A stretch of DNA of 64,000 nt from Methylobacterium mesophilicum SR1.6/6 (GTDB lineage Bacteria > Pseudomonadota > Alphaproteobacteria > Rhizobiales > Beijerinckiaceae). Location: contig NZ_CP043538.1 of NCBI RefSeq assembly GCF_000364445.2, positions 4,731,447 to 4,795,446 of the forward strand. Reading direction: 5' to 3'. Both the position numbers and the translations under genes were made by a program. Positions 17,529 to 27,815 of this stretch are shown here, one piece after another (the stretch's first letter is position 1; each line of letters begins with the position of its first letter). The notes beneath the pieces were generated by a model. That model saw only the letters and a list, made by a program, of their open reading frames with translations. It had not been told where the DNA came from and did no database searches.

Positions 17529-18188
17529 CTACTGGGCGCGCTGCCGGAGATAGGCCCCGGGATCGGCTTCCTCGCGCTCGCGGCTGGCGTTGTTGATCGG
17601 ATCGCTCGACGACGGGCGGGCCAGCTTCTTCGGCGACTGGCGGTATCCGGTGGGCGGATCCGTCAGGACGTCGCGGTTCGGCTCGACGTCGGAGGGCTCG
17701 GCATTGGCGCTCTTGCCCTTGAGCAGGTCGAAGGCGCTGAGCAGGCTGTCGTCGCGGGTGTTGTCGCCGGGCTTGCGCTCGGCCTCGGTGGTCAGGCTCG
17801 CCCCGGCGCGACGGCCGCCCCGGATCTCGTCCACCGAGAGGGTGGCGTTGTTGTCGTCGTAGCGGCCGCGGGCCTGATTGCCCGACGGGCGGCGGCGCTC
17901 GGCGGCGGCGCGCTCGCGCTCGACGATCTCCGGGTCCTTCGGCCAGGCCGTGCTGGTGGAGCGGGCCCGGGGCTGCGGCAGGACCTTGCCGTCGAGCTTG
18001 GGCGGCATCACCAGCGGCGGGCGCTCATGATAGTCGATCGGATCCTGGCGCTTCTCCAGGAGGCCGATGCCCGAGAGCGCGTCGCGCATGAACTCGCCGC
18101 GCTCCTGCGCCCGGGCACCGCCTGCGCCGACGGACGCCAGGACGACCGCGGCGGAAAGGAGGGGACGAAGCCTGCGATGCCCGGTCAT
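17529..18188 (-). CDS. DUF3035 family secreted protein
   Basis: This 219-residue protein has a signal peptide (residues 1-27, ending GARA-QE). The mature part is polar, low in hydrophobics and probably largely disordered. The conserved core of DUF3035 is near residue 55: DYHERPPLVMPP. In many alphaproteobacteria this family is a lipoprotein; here no lipobox cysteine is present. It lies between lspA and the M16 pair, a conserved order in Rhizobiales. Its function is not known. Confidence 0.82.
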   Translation of the reverse strand: MTGHRRLRPLLSAAVVLASVGAGGARAQERGEFMRDALSGIGLLEKRQDPIDYHERPPLVMPPKLDGKVLPQPRARSTSTAWPKDPEIVERERAAAERRRPSGNQARGRYDDNNATLSVDEIRGGRRAGASLTTEAERKPGDNTRDDSLLSAFDLLKGKSANAEPSDVEPNRDVLTDPPTGYRQSPKKLARPSSSDPINNASREREEADPGAYLRQRAQ

Positions 18189-18348
18189 GCTGCCTCACGG
18201 GTTCCGGCCGGGAGGTCCGGCTCGGGGACGGCCGCGGCGCGGCCTGATCCGACGGGTCCCGGCCTGAGGCCGGTTTCCGGCGATCGTATGGCGCCTTGAC
18301 CACGTTGCGCCAGGGCGGTGGTGCAGATGGACCTGTGTGTTGCGCGGA

Positions 18349-18864
18349 TCACCGGCGCGGCGCGGGGTCGCCCGCGGCGGGCTCCTTCTGCGGCCGCCGT
18401 CCGGCCGGGGACAGGCTGTCGAGGATCAGGCCGATCACGCCCGCCACGATCGCCGCGTCGGCCACGTTGAACACGTACCAGGACCAGCGGCCGGCATGCA
18501 GGTGGACGAAGTCGAACACCGCGCCGTAGGCGGCCCGGTCGATGGCGTTGCCGAGCGCACCGCCGACGATGAGGCCCAGCGCCACCGCGAGAAGCCGCGA
18601 GCCCGCCCGGCGCATCCAGATCCCGAGGCCGAGGGCGGCGGCGAGCGACAGGATCACGAGGAACCAGCGCCCGAAACCGCCCTCCTGCTGGAACAGGCCG
18701 TAGGATACGCCCCTGTTCCAGACCACCACGAGGTCGGCGAAGGGCGCCAGCCGCCAGGGCTGCGTCAGCACGAGGTCGGTGCCGAGATACAGGCCGAGCT
18801 TCGAGGCCTGATCGAGGATCAGGGTGAGGAGGAGGGCCAGGAGGCCGGCACGGAAGGGGGTCAT
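18349..18864 (-). CDS. lspA: Lipoprotein signal peptidase (signal peptidase II)
   Basis: This 171-residue inner-membrane aspartyl protease cleaves the signal peptide of diacylated prolipoproteins. Four membrane helices are visible. The catalytic aspartates are D109 in [10 protein letters not shown] and D136 in FNVADAAI. D18 in ILDQASK is also conserved. It lies 240 bases after ileS on the same strand, the classical ileS-lspA order, and about 160 bases before DUF3035. The intervening ileS-lspA gap contains a pair of inverted palindromic repeats. Confidence 0.96.
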   Translation of the reverse strand: MTPFRAGLLALLLTLILDQASKLGLYLGTDLVLTQPWRLAPFADLVVVWNRGVSYGLFQQEGGFGRWFLVILSLAAALGLGIWMRRAGSRLLAVALGLIVGGALGNAIDRAAYGAVFDFVHLHAGRWSWYVFNVADAAIVAGVIGLILDSLSPAGRRPQKEPAAGDPAPRR

Positions 18865-18903
18865 GAGCGCTGACCGAAGAAGCGCTGTCGCGCGCGCGCC
18901 TCT

Positions 18904-18928
18904 CCCTCCCCCCTCTGCGGGGGAGGGT
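18904..18928. repeat. Palindromic GC repeat, copy 1
   Basis: This 25-base element reads CCCTCCCCC...GGGGGAGGG with a short TCTGC centre. It is an exact inverted copy of the element at 19064-19088. Another copy, one base shorter, lies at 36267-36289. It sits upstream of lspA. Confidence 0.85.
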
Positions 18929-19063
18929 ACCCTGCGAAGCAGGGGGGGAGAGGGGAGCAGCGGTGCAGAAGAAGGCAGCGGCCTTCATGACGGTCACGCC
19001 GCATCCGGAAGCCGCGCTCCCCCCTTGCGGGACTTCGGCCCGACCCGACCGCCTTCGGGGGCC

Positions 19064-19088
19064 ACCCTCCCCCGCAGAGGGGGGAGGG
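19064..19088. repeat. Palindromic GC repeat, copy 2 (inverted relative to copy 1)
   Basis: This copy is the exact 25-base reverse complement of copy 1, 135 bases away. It starts 18 bases past the ileS stop, so it may act as the ileS 3' hairpin; the two copies could also pair with each other into a long stem. Confidence 0.85.
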
Positions 19089-19105
19089 CGCTGTCGCGGG
19101 TATGA

Positions 19106-22072
19106 TCACGCCGCGCTCGCCTCCGGATGCGCCGCGTCCCACTCACGGAGCGCCTGGGCGTCGCGGGGGGTCACGTCCGGAAAGTCCGGATCGCTGCCCA
19201 CGCTCGTGCTGACCCGCCAGGAGCGGGCGCATTTGCGGCCCTGGGCCGGGCTCGGCACCACGGCGACGCCGCGGACCTCGTCGAGGCGGAAGGCGTCGGC
19301 CGGGCCCTCGCCCGCCGCCACCGTGATGTCCGAGGTGATGCAGGTATCGGCGAAGTCGCAGCCCTCGAGCGCGGCGAGCAGCTCCGGATCGGCCACGTAG
19401 ACCGTCGGCGCCGCCTCCAGGCTCGCGCCGATCCGCTTGGCCGCGCGCTCGATCTCCAGGGCGCCGGTGACCACCCGCCGCACCCGCCGGATCTTCTGCC
19501 AGCGCTCCGCGAGGGCAGCGTCGAGCCACGCGGCCGGGGTCTCCGGCAGGGTCTGGAGATGCACCGAGCCGTCCTCGGACGGGTAGCGGTCGAGCCACGC
19601 CTCCTCGGCCGTGAAGGCCAGGACCGGGGCGAGCCAGATCGCGACGCGCCGGAAGGACTCGTCGATCACCTGCAGCGCTGCCCGGCGGCGCACCGAGGAG
19701 ATCGGATCGCAGTACAGGGCGTCCTTGCGCACGTCGAAATAGAAGGACGACAGGTCGCCGGTCATGAAGCCGTTGAGCAGCGCCACCACCCGCTTGGTGT
19801 CGAAGGCCGCGTAGGCCTCGCGGATCTCGCCGTCGAGCTCGGCGAGCCGGTGCAGGATCAGCCGCTCCAGCTCCGGCATTTCTTTGAACGCGATGTCGTC
19901 GCCCGCGACCCGATGCGCCAGGGAGCCCAGCATCCAGCGCAGCGAATTCCTGAGCTTGCGGTAGGTCTCGGCAAACGTCTTGATGATCTCCGGGCCGATG
20001 CGCAGGTCGTCGGTGTAGTCGGAGGCGGCCACCCAGAGGCGCAGGATGTCGGCACCCGAATCCTTGATGACGCTCTGCGGCGCGACGACGTTGCCCTTCG
20101 ACTTCGACATCTTGAGGCCCTTGCCGTCGAGCACGAAGCCGTGGGTCAGGACGATGTCGTAGGGCGCCCGGCCGCGGGTGCCGGCGGATTCGAGCAGCGA
20201 GGACTGGAACCAGCCGCGGTGCTGGTCCGAGCCCTCCAGGTACATGACCCGGTCCTTCCCGCCGTCGCGGACGCGCGTGACGCCCGCGAGCCCCGGGAAG
20301 GCTTCCGGATCGTCCAGCACGAAGGCGTGGGTCGAGCCGGAATCGAACCAGACGTCGAGGACGTCGGTGACCTTCTCGTAGGCGGCCGGGTCATGGTCCG
20401 GCGCCAGGAAGCGCTCAGCGGCGTCGTCCCGGAACCACGCGTCGGCGCCCTCGCTGGCGAAGGCGTCGCGGATGCGGGCGTTGACGGCATCGTCCTTCAG
20501 GATCTCGGCGGTCTCCCGGTGGACGAACACGGTGATCGGCACACCCCAGGCGCGCTGGCGCGAGACCACCCAGTCCGGCCGGTTGGCGACCATGCCGGTG
20601 ATGCGGTTCTTTCCTTGAGTCGGCACCCACTGGGTGTCGTCGATGCCCTGGAGCGCCACCTCGCGGAGCGTCCGGTTGCCGAGCGAATCCACCGGCCGGT
20701 CCATGGCGATGAACCATTGCGGCGTGTTGCGGAAGATCACCGGCTTCTTGGACCGCCAGGAATGCGGGTACTGGTGGCGCAGCACCCCGCGGGCGATCAG
20801 CGCCCCGGCCTCCGTCAGCGCGGCGATGACCGCCTTGTTGGCGTCGCCCTTCTCGCCCTTGGCGGTGAGCACGCGGGTGCCGGTGAAGCCCGGGGCCGCC
20901 TCGGTGAGCACGCCGTCGGCGTCGACCGTGTAGGGGATGGTCGCGTCGATGCCGCGCTCGCGCAGCAGCCGCCCGCTGGCCATCCAGAGCTCGAAATCCT
21001 CGCGGCCGTGGCTCGGCGCCGTGTGGACGAAGCCGGTTCCGGACTCGTCCGTGACGTGGTCGCCGTCGAGCATCGGCACCGCGAAGGCATAGCCGAGCTT
21101 GGCCAGCGGATGGTCCAGGGTCAGGCCGGCGAGCGTCGACGGGCTCACGTCGCCCACGCGCTCGAACGCCTCGACCCGGGCGGCCTTGAACACCGTGGCG
21201 GCGAGGCTGTCGGCGAGCAGGTAGGTCTGGCCGGGGGTCGCCCAGTTGTCGGCCGGCGCCTCCGTCACCCGGTACAGGCCGTAGGCGATCTTCTTGGAGA
21301 ACGCGACGGCGCGGTTGCCGGGGATCGTCCAGGGCGTCGTCGTCCAGATCACCACCCGGGCCGCCGCGAGGTCGCCCTCGGCGCCGGAGCGGATCGGGAA
21401 GGCAACGAACACCGTGTCGCTGACGTGCTCCTCGTACTCGACCTCCGCCTCGGCCAGCGCGGTCTTCTCGACCACCGACCACATGACGGGCTTCGAGCCG
21501 CGGTAGAGCTGGCCGCTCATCGAGAACTTCATCAGCTCGTCGGCGATCACGGCCTCGGCGGGGAACGCCATGGTGGCGTAGGGATGGTCCCAGTCGCCGG
21601 TGACGCCGAGCCGCTTGAACTCCTCGCGCTGCACGTCGAGCCACTGGGCCGCGAAGGTCCGGCATTCCTGCCGGAACTCGATCACCGGCACGTCGTCCTT
21701 GTTGCGGCCCTTGGCGCGGTACTGCTCCTCGATCTTCCACTCGATCGGCAAGCCGTGGCAGTCCCAGCCCGGCACGTAGTTGGCGTCGAAGCCGAGGGCG
21801 GTCTGCGAGCGGACCACCACGTCCTTGAGGATCTTGTTGAGCGCCGTGCCGATGTGGATGTTGCCGTTGGCGTAGGGCGGCCCGTCGTGGAGCACGAATT
21901 TCGGCCGGTCCCGGCCGCGGGCGCGCAGCGTCCCGTAGAGATCCATCTGCTTCCAGCGCTCGATGAAGAGCGGCTCGCGCACCGGCAGGCCGGCGCGCAT
22001 CGGGAACTCGGTCTGCGGCAGGAACAGGGTCTTGGAATAGTCGCGGGCGGGCGCGGTCTCGGGGGCGGTCAT
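19106..22072 (-). CDS. ileS: Isoleucyl-tRNA synthetase
   Basis: This 988-residue class I synthetase charges tRNA-Ile with isoleucine. The HIGH-type motif is in [16 protein letters not shown] (near residue 65), the CP1 editing domain follows, and KMSKS is in [10 protein letters not shown] (near residue 655). The ATG at 22072 is preferred over one four codons upstream because of its GAG-containing leader. The C-terminal zinc ribbon is degraded: the first cysteine remains in GRKCARSW, but the expected CxxC partner is serine and the second knuckle reads VTPRDAQAL in place of the usual CPRC. The gene leads the lspA run. Confidence 0.96.
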   Translation of the reverse strand: MTAPETAPARDYSKTLFLPQTEFPMRAGLPVREPLFIERWKQMDLYGTLRARGRDRPKFVLHDGPPYANGNIHIGTALNKILKDVVVRSQTALGFDANYVPGWDCHGLPIEWKIEEQYRAKGRNKDDVPVIEFRQECRTFAAQWLDVQREEFKRLGVTGDWDHPYATMAFPAEAVIADELMKFSMSGQLYRGSKPVMWSVVEKTALAEAEVEYEEHVSDTVFVAFPIRSGAEGDLAAARVVIWTTTPWTIPGNRAVAFSKKIAYGLYRVTEAPADNWATPGQTYLLADSLAATVFKAARVEAFERVGDVSPSTLAGLTLDHPLAKLGYAFAVPMLDGDHVTDESGTGFVHTAPSHGREDFELWMASGRLLRERGIDATIPYTVDADGVLTEAAPGFTGTRVLTAKGEKGDANKAVIAALTEAGALIARGVLRHQYPHSWRSKKPVIFRNTPQWFIAMDRPVDSLGNRTLREVALQGIDDTQWVPTQGKNRITGMVANRPDWVVSRQRAWGVPITVFVHRETAEILKDDAVNARIRDAFASEGADAWFRDDAAERFLAPDHDPAAYEKVTDVLDVWFDSGSTHAFVLDDPEAFPGLAGVTRVRDGGKDRVMYLEGSDQHRGWFQSSLLESAGTRGRAPYDIVLTHGFVLDGKGLKMSKSKGNVVAPQSVIKDSGADILRLWVAASDYTDDLRIGPEIIKTFAETYRKLRNSLRWMLGSLAHRVAGDDIAFKEMPELERLILHRLAELDGEIREAYAAFDTKRVVALLNGFMTGDLSSFYFDVRKDALYCDPISSVRRRAALQVIDESFRRVAIWLAPVLAFTAEEAWLDRYPSEDGSVHLQTLPETPAAWLDAALAERWQKIRRVRRVVTGALEIERAAKRIGASLEAAPTVYVADPELLAALEGCDFADTCITSDITVAAGEGPADAFRLDEVRGVAVVPSPAQGRKCARSWRVSTSVGSDPDFPDVTPRDAQALREWDAAHPEASAA

Positions 22073-22676
22073 CGGATCTCGCATCGGCGGTCGGGCCGGG
22101 AAGGCCGGCGGAATCGGGTCAGGCGGCAGGAGGATCCCGGACCTCCGCGCGGCCGCGCCGAAGCGGGCCCTCAGGCGGAGGCCGGGCCGGTAATTCGAAT
22201 GGGGCGGCCGAAGCCGCGCAGGGCGCGCGAAGCGGGCATGCCCGGTTCTCTACCAGCCGCTCCGGCGCGAGGCCAGCGGCCGTGCGGATCACGCAGGGCT
22301 GAGAACGCGGGTCGACGCGACGAGGCTCCGCCCAGGAGCGGCGACCCCGTCAATCCGGGCCTGCGAAGCGGGGCCCCGGGATCCAGTTCCGCAACGGGCG
22401 GATGGCATGGCACGGTCGGCGGATCTGGATTGCCCGCCTCCGGCATGCCCCTTCGGGTCCGGGCTCGCCTGCGGCGCCCTTGGAATGACGGCGTGGTCGC
22501 TACGCATCACCCGGCACGCGGACGCGTTGCAGTCCGTCAACCCGAGATCCCCGCCCTGTCGGATCACGCGCCTGTGAAACCGGATGGGACCAATCGGCGT
22601 CTGAACCGTTGACCCACACTCTCCGCACGCGGTGGCGGCGCGGAGCCGACCCAGATCAACATCCGGGAGTAGACCC
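22073..22676. other. Intergenic region upstream of ileS
   Basis: I see no supported gene, tRNA or terminator in these ~600 bases between the ileS start and the small secreted protein. The DNA is GC-rich with many short palindromes. The ileS promoter must be here but no clear -35/-10 pair was found. Confidence 0.4.
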
Positions 22677-22946
22677 ATGAAGAAGCTTCTGATCGCGACC
22701 CTCGCCCTCGCGCCGATCGCCTTCGCGGGGGCCGCGCAGGCCCAGGGCACGGTCCGCGGCGCCCAGCGCGGCGCCGAGGACGGCACGGCCGCGGCCGGCC
22801 CGGTGGGCGGCGTCGTCGGCGGCGCGGTGGGCGCGGCCACCGGCACGGTCGGCGGCGTGCTCGGCACCGATCCCGATCCGGCCCGCCGGGCCCGCGAGGA
22901 TCGCCGCGAGGAGCGGATGGAGCGCCGGGAGCGGATGAGCCGCTAA
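22677..22946 (+). CDS. Small secreted glycine-zipper protein
   Basis: This 89-residue protein has a clear signal peptide (residues 1-23, ending AQA-Q). A glycine/alanine-rich stretch follows (GGVVGGAVGAATGTVGGVLG region, residues ~42-61), with the G-x3-G spacing of glycine-zipper segments that insert in membranes. The C-terminus is highly charged (RRAREDRREERMERRERM). A ribosome site (GGGAG) precedes the ATG. Proteins of this kind are common in Methylobacterium and their role is unknown. It converges with the DMT exporter gene. Confidence 0.75.
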   Translation: MKKLLIATLALAPIAFAGAAQAQGTVRGAQRGAEDGTAAAGPVGGVVGGAVGAATGTVGGVLGTDPDPARRAREDRREERMERRERMSR

Positions 22947-22964
22947 GTCGCAGGGCCGGTCGCC

Positions 22965-23918
22965 TCAGGCGGCCGGCCGCGCCTCGCGGCGGATGGTCTC
23001 CTGCGCCAGGAGGTACAGGCCGGAGCCGACTACGATCATGGCGCCCGCCACGGTCCAGCGGCTCGGCAGGTCGCCGAACAGCAGGAAGCCGAAGGTCACG
23101 GACCAGAGCAGCTGCGTGTAGATGAACGGCGCCAGCACGTTCGCCGGCGCGCGGGCATGGGCCATCACCAGAAGCCAGTGGCCGAGCGTCCCGAACAGCG
23201 CGACGCCGAGGAGCAGGGCCCAGTGGGTCAGGTTCGCCGGAGCGGCCCAGATCCAGGGCAGGAGCGGCGCCATCAGCCCGAGGCCGGCGAGCCCCGTGTA
23301 GAACATGGTCGTGGCGGTCGAGTCGTAGGCCGCGAGCTTGCGCGTGATGATCGCGTAGAAGGCGTAGACCACGACGTTGGCGACGCAGAGCAGGGCGGCC
23401 GGGTGCATTCCGCCCAGGCCCGGGCGCACGATAACCAGCACGCCGAGGAAGCCGACGCCGATCGCCGCCAGCCGCGCCCGCGACGACCACTCGCCGAGCA
23501 GCGGTCCCGCCAGCAGCGCCACCGTGAGCGGGGCGGCGAACTGGATCGAGATCGTCTCGGCCATCTGCAGGTAGCGCAGGGCCAGGAAGTTCAGGGCCGT
23601 GGAGGCGAAGAGCAGCAGCGAGCGGACGATCTGGAGCGTCAGCCGCCGGCTCTTCACCACGCCCGGCGTGCGCACCGGGTTGATGAACAGCGAGATCATC
23701 GCGACGCTCGCGGCGTAGCGCATGAAGGTGGTGACCAGCGGGTCGACCCCGGCCCGCGCCAGCGTCTTGGCGCTGGCATCGAGGCCCGCGAAGAACGCGA
23801 CCGCCCCGCACATCAGCGCGATGCCGACGAGCCGCCGGCGTCCGGCGGCATCCGCCTCGGCGGCGGCGCGGGCGGGGGCGATGTCATCGGTGACGGACGT
23901 CGCGACCTGCGGAGTCAT
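22965..23918 (-). CDS. DMT superfamily (EamA) transporter
   Basis: This 317-residue protein has ten predicted membrane helices in two EamA repeats, typical of drug/metabolite exporters. The first repeat contains LNFLALRYLQMAETISIQF, a signature of the alphaproteobacterial EamA/RhaT-like exporters. The ATG at 23918 starts about 35 polar residues ahead of helix 1. An upstream start would add only a charged segment. The substrate is unknown. It converges with the small glycine-zipper gene and has another minus-strand gene upstream. Confidence 0.9.
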   Translation of the reverse strand: MTPQVATSVTDDIAPARAAAEADAAGRRRLVGIALMCGAVAFFAGLDASAKTLARAGVDPLVTTFMRYAASVAMISLFINPVRTPGVVKSRRLTLQIVRSLLLFASTALNFLALRYLQMAETISIQFAAPLTVALLAGPLLGEWSSRARLAAIGVGFLGVLVIVRPGLGGMHPAALLCVANVVVYAFYAIITRKLAAYDSTATTMFYTGLAGLGLMAPLLPWIWAAPANLTHWALLLGVALFGTLGHWLLVMAHARAPANVLAPFIYTQLLWSVTFGFLLFGDLPSRWTVAGAMIVVGSGLYLLAQETIRREARPAA

Positions 23919-24044
23919 GCCTGCCGAACCCTGGTGGAGGCCGAGAGTCCTGCCACGCTCGCTCCCGGGGCGGTATCCGTCGCCGCGCAGGGGAACCATG
24001 CAGCCGACACGGCCTCCCGGCCGGCTGCGTCACGCGCCCGCGGC

Positions 24045-24434
24045 TCAGCGCCTGGCCACGGCCTTCTCGGCGGAGGGAATCTTCTCGGCGGACGCGGTCT
24101 TCGTCGCCGCCTTCGCGACCTTCGCCTTCGATGGCGTCGCCCCCGCGATCAGCGCGGCGAGATGCGACTGGTCGAGCCCTGTTGCGGGTGCCGCGACCGC
24201 GCGCGGCGGGGACGATGTCGCGGATGAGATCGCGGATGCGGGCGCGCCGATGGCCGCGAGGGGTCGCTCGGTCGCGCGCGGCTCGATGGAGCCCGTGGCG
24301 ACCGGGTCGGGGATGCTGGCGACCGATGCGGCCGGCGCCGCCTCGCGCTGGACGCGCAGCGCCCAGTGCGCCGCGGTGGAGAGGGCGGCGACCGCCAGGA
24401 TCGCCTTGATGCCGCTGGTGAGCAGGGCTCGCAT
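24045..24434 (-). CDS. Hypothetical membrane-anchored Ala/Pro/Ser-rich protein
   Basis: This 129-residue protein has one N-terminal hydrophobic segment (residues 7-24, IKAILAVAALSTAAHWAL) that could be a signal anchor. The rest is low-complexity, rich in alanine, proline and serine, and ends in a lysine/alanine tail (KAKVAKAATKTASAEK). The tail resembles histone-H1-like or TolA-like sequences. No family is recognised. The ATG is in a good frame with high third-position GC. Confidence 0.6.
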   Translation of the reverse strand: MRALLTSGIKAILAVAALSTAAHWALRVQREAAPAASVASIPDPVATGSIEPRATERPLAAIGAPASAISSATSSPPRAVAAPATGLDQSHLAALIAGATPSKAKVAKAATKTASAEKIPSAEKAVARR

Positions 24435-24871
24435 GATCGTCAGGCCCGAGAAAACGCGGTTACGCAGGACCGGATCCCCGGTCTTCCCGCATCATCCCGC
24501 GGGAGCGTGAACGAAGCCGCAACCGCCGCCGCCGGCCCTGTCCCGGAACGGGGCATCCGACCCGTCGGGGCACGGTCCGGGCGGGCGGATCGATCCATCT
24601 CGGAAGGAGATTGATGTGGGCCATGCGCCGGATCCGCGGTTCCTGTTCCCCGCGCGCCCGACACTCCTGCAGCAACTCGGCCCACTGAGCCTCACAGGAA
24701 CGGCCCAGAGAACTGGTCCGGACCACCCCGTCACTGCCGACCCCGCTACCATGCAGGCCCGAGCGGGCTCGCGAAACCTTCAGGCGCATCGGCCGCTGGG
24801 GACAGCCCGTGTAGAGGGTGACAGCCGAGCCGGCAACCGAGGCGGAGCCGTTTCCCCGCACCCCGCGGCGA
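24435..24871. other. Intergenic region without a supported gene
   Basis: In these 437 bases I find only very short frames. A 35-codon GTG frame ending at 24614 overlaps the ATG of a 23-codon frame preceded by AAGGAG, but third-position GC of the first is low. The block 24740-24840 has several self-complementary stretches and could be structured, but it matches no RNA family I can name. Confidence 0.35.
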
Positions 24872-25714
24872 TCAGCGCTCCGCGGCGACCGCGGCGAAGC
24901 GTATCAGCGCGGCGATGTCCGCCTCGCCGGCCTCCGCGGCGAGACGACGGTAAAGCACCGCATAGCTGGCGAAGACCTGCCGCCCCGCCGCGTCCGGCCC
25001 CAGGAACGCGGCGATCTCCTCCATCTCTGGGGCCCAGCGATAGGCCTTCGGCGCCATGTCGGGCAAGGCCCTGGCGAACCGGGCGAGGAGCGCCGGCTCG
25101 TTCTCGGCGAGTTCGGCCAGCAGCGCGTCGCCGGCGCCGGCGCGCTCCGCCGCGCCGATCATGATGGCGGCCAGCGCCGTCAGGCCCTTGTTGAGGCCGG
25201 CATAGCTCATCTTGAGGCTGGACGCCGCCCCCGTGCCGCCGGGGCAGACGCGCAGGTCGAGGCCGAGGTCGCGCAGCACCATCGCCGGGGCGGTATCGGG
25301 GCCCGAGACGTAGACGCGGGGTCCCGTCGTGCCGGGCTTCGGCGGCAGGCCGAGGATCGCGCCGTCGAGGAACGGCGTGCCGGTGGCCGCGACGATGCCG
25401 CCGATGCGCCTCACGGTCTCCGGACTGACGGCGTTGGCGTCGACATAGACCGGCTTGCTCGAGGCCGCCGACAGGGCGGGCGCCAGCCGGTGGGCCAACG
25501 CCTCCGCGTCGGCGGGCGGCACGATCGACAGCAGGAGGTCGGCGCCCGCGAGATCGGCCTCCGGGGCATGGAGCATCCCGGCGGCCTCGGCCCGGGCCCG
25601 GCTCGCCGCCCCGCGCCCGTCGAGGGAGGTCAGCACCCGGGCGCCTCGCTCGGCGAGCCGGGCCCCGAGGGCGCTGCCCATGGCGCCGGGCGCGATCACG
25701 GCGATTGTGGACAT
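24872..25714 (-). CDS. NAD(P)-dependent dehydrogenase, 6-phosphogluconate-dehydrogenase-like (DUF1932)
   Basis: This 280-residue protein has an N-terminal Rossmann domain (TIAVIAPGAMGSALG, GxGxxG-like, residues 2-16). A DUF1932-type helical C-terminal domain follows, with GAASSLKMSYAGLNKG, which contains the substrate lysine region of beta-hydroxyacid dehydrogenases. It belongs to the beta-hydroxyacid dehydrogenase superfamily, of unknown substrate. The ATG at 25714 is preferred over the GTG at 25726. It is divergent from the MazE-like gene, whose start is only about 85 bases away. Confidence 0.85.
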   Translation of the reverse strand: MSTIAVIAPGAMGSALGARLAERGARVLTSLDGRGAASRARAEAAGMLHAPEADLAGADLLLSIVPPADAEALAHRLAPALSAASSKPVYVDANAVSPETVRRIGGIVAATGTPFLDGAILGLPPKPGTTGPRVYVSGPDTAPAMVLRDLGLDLRVCPGGTGAASSLKMSYAGLNKGLTALAAIMIGAAERAGAGDALLAELAENEPALLARFARALPDMAPKAYRWAPEMEEIAAFLGPDAAGRQVFASYAVLYRRLAAEAGEADIAALIRFAAVAAER

Positions 25715-25799
25715 GACGATGCTCACCCGGACTGCGATCCGGGCATGGTAGTCAGCGGTCTTGGCGGAGCCTAGAGTGCGCCACGATCGGATCCTCGCG

Positions 25800-26021
25800 A
25801 TGACTCAGATAAGGCCGAGAGCAGGCTCCTCGAATGCCCCCCGCTATCATCGGGCGCCGCGACGCGACGGCATGAAGCTGCTGCGCCTCTGGGTTCCAGA
25901 TCCATCGCGGTCCGGGTTCAAGGAGGAGGCCGCCCGGCAAGCCGCCCTTCTGAAGGGAGCTGCCGAGGAAGCCGAAGCTCTGAACTTCATCGAATCAGCG
26001 TTCGACTGGCCCGAACAGTGA
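25800..26021 (+). CDS. MazE-like antitoxin (DUF3018 family)
   Basis: This 73-residue protein has the DUF3018 pattern: a basic N-terminus leading to KLLRLWVPDPSRSGFKEEAARQAALL and an acidic end (FIESAFDWPEQ). The family is the antitoxin partner of MazF-type toxins. The start at 25800 keeps the basic N-terminal region; an ATG at 25872 would remove it. Its stop overlaps the GTG start of the toxin (GTGA), so the two are coupled. Confidence 0.82.
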   Translation: MTQIRPRAGSSNAPRYHRAPRRDGMKLLRLWVPDPSRSGFKEEAARQAALLKGAAEEAEALNFIESAFDWPEQ

Positions 26022-26344
26022 CGCGTGGTGACATCGTCACCGTCTCGCCGCCGGGAGCCTACGGCAAGCCGCGTCCCGCAATCGTCGTTCAATCCGACTG
26101 GTTGGCTGGGACCGACAGCACCCTCGTCTGCCTCGTCACGAGCACATTGCGCGAGGCACCGCTTTTCAGGCTTACCGTCGAGCCGACTCCAGCTAACGGG
26201 TTGCGAAGCACCTCGCAGATCATGGTCGACAAGATCATTGCCCTGCCGCGGGCGAAATGCGGCACCCGCATCGGCCGGCTTGAACGCGATACCCTCACAG
26301 CCTTGAACCGGATGCTCGCCATCGTGCTCGGCCCCGCCGACTGA
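26018..26344 (+). CDS. MazF/PemK-type mRNA interferase toxin
   Basis: This 108-residue protein has the MazF/PemK fold motifs: TRGDIVTVSPPGAYGKPRPAIVVQSD at the start, then SQIMVDKIIALPRAKCGTRIGRL and a C-terminal helix. The conserved R/K and T/S catalytic residues of the family fall in KPRPAIVVQ and in LVCLVTSTL. The GTG start overlaps the antitoxin stop. The module should cleave mRNA when the antitoxin is lost. Confidence 0.9.
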   Translation: MTRGDIVTVSPPGAYGKPRPAIVVQSDWLAGTDSTLVCLVTSTLREAPLFRLTVEPTPANGLRSTSQIMVDKIIALPRAKCGTRIGRLERDTLTALNRMLAIVLGPAD

Positions 26345-26422
26345 CGGGGCGATCTGGTTCCGCACGCTTGATCCCGCAGGCGTGGAGACGCTCCGCCGGA
26401 TGACCGAAGCAGGCTCTCAGTC

Positions 26423-27685
<1,263 letters not shown>

Positions 27686-27815
27686 CTAGGCCCGGGATGC
27701 GGAGCCGGCAAGGCGGTGTGCGGCGCGCCACAGAAGTTCGCGCCCGGCGCGCCGCGCAGGTCTCTCCTGCGCGGCCGCCCTCGCTTTGCGGGACCGGCGA
27801 TACCAGATCCCGACG

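Noticed and set aside
22171..22616. Several long frames in the gap upstream of ileS
   Set aside because: They arise from high GC without ribosome sites or protein-like composition on either strand.
24510..24686. Two tiny coupled frames (35 and 23 codons)
   Set aside because: The second has an AAGGAG but only a four-base spacer, and the first has weak third-position GC; the evidence is not enough to call genes.
24740..24840. A riboswitch (glycine-type) resemblance in the sequence CCTTCAGGCGC...GGACAGCCC
   Set aside because: The preceding CCGAAG element of the glycine aptamer is missing, and no gene on that strand follows, so it would have no target.
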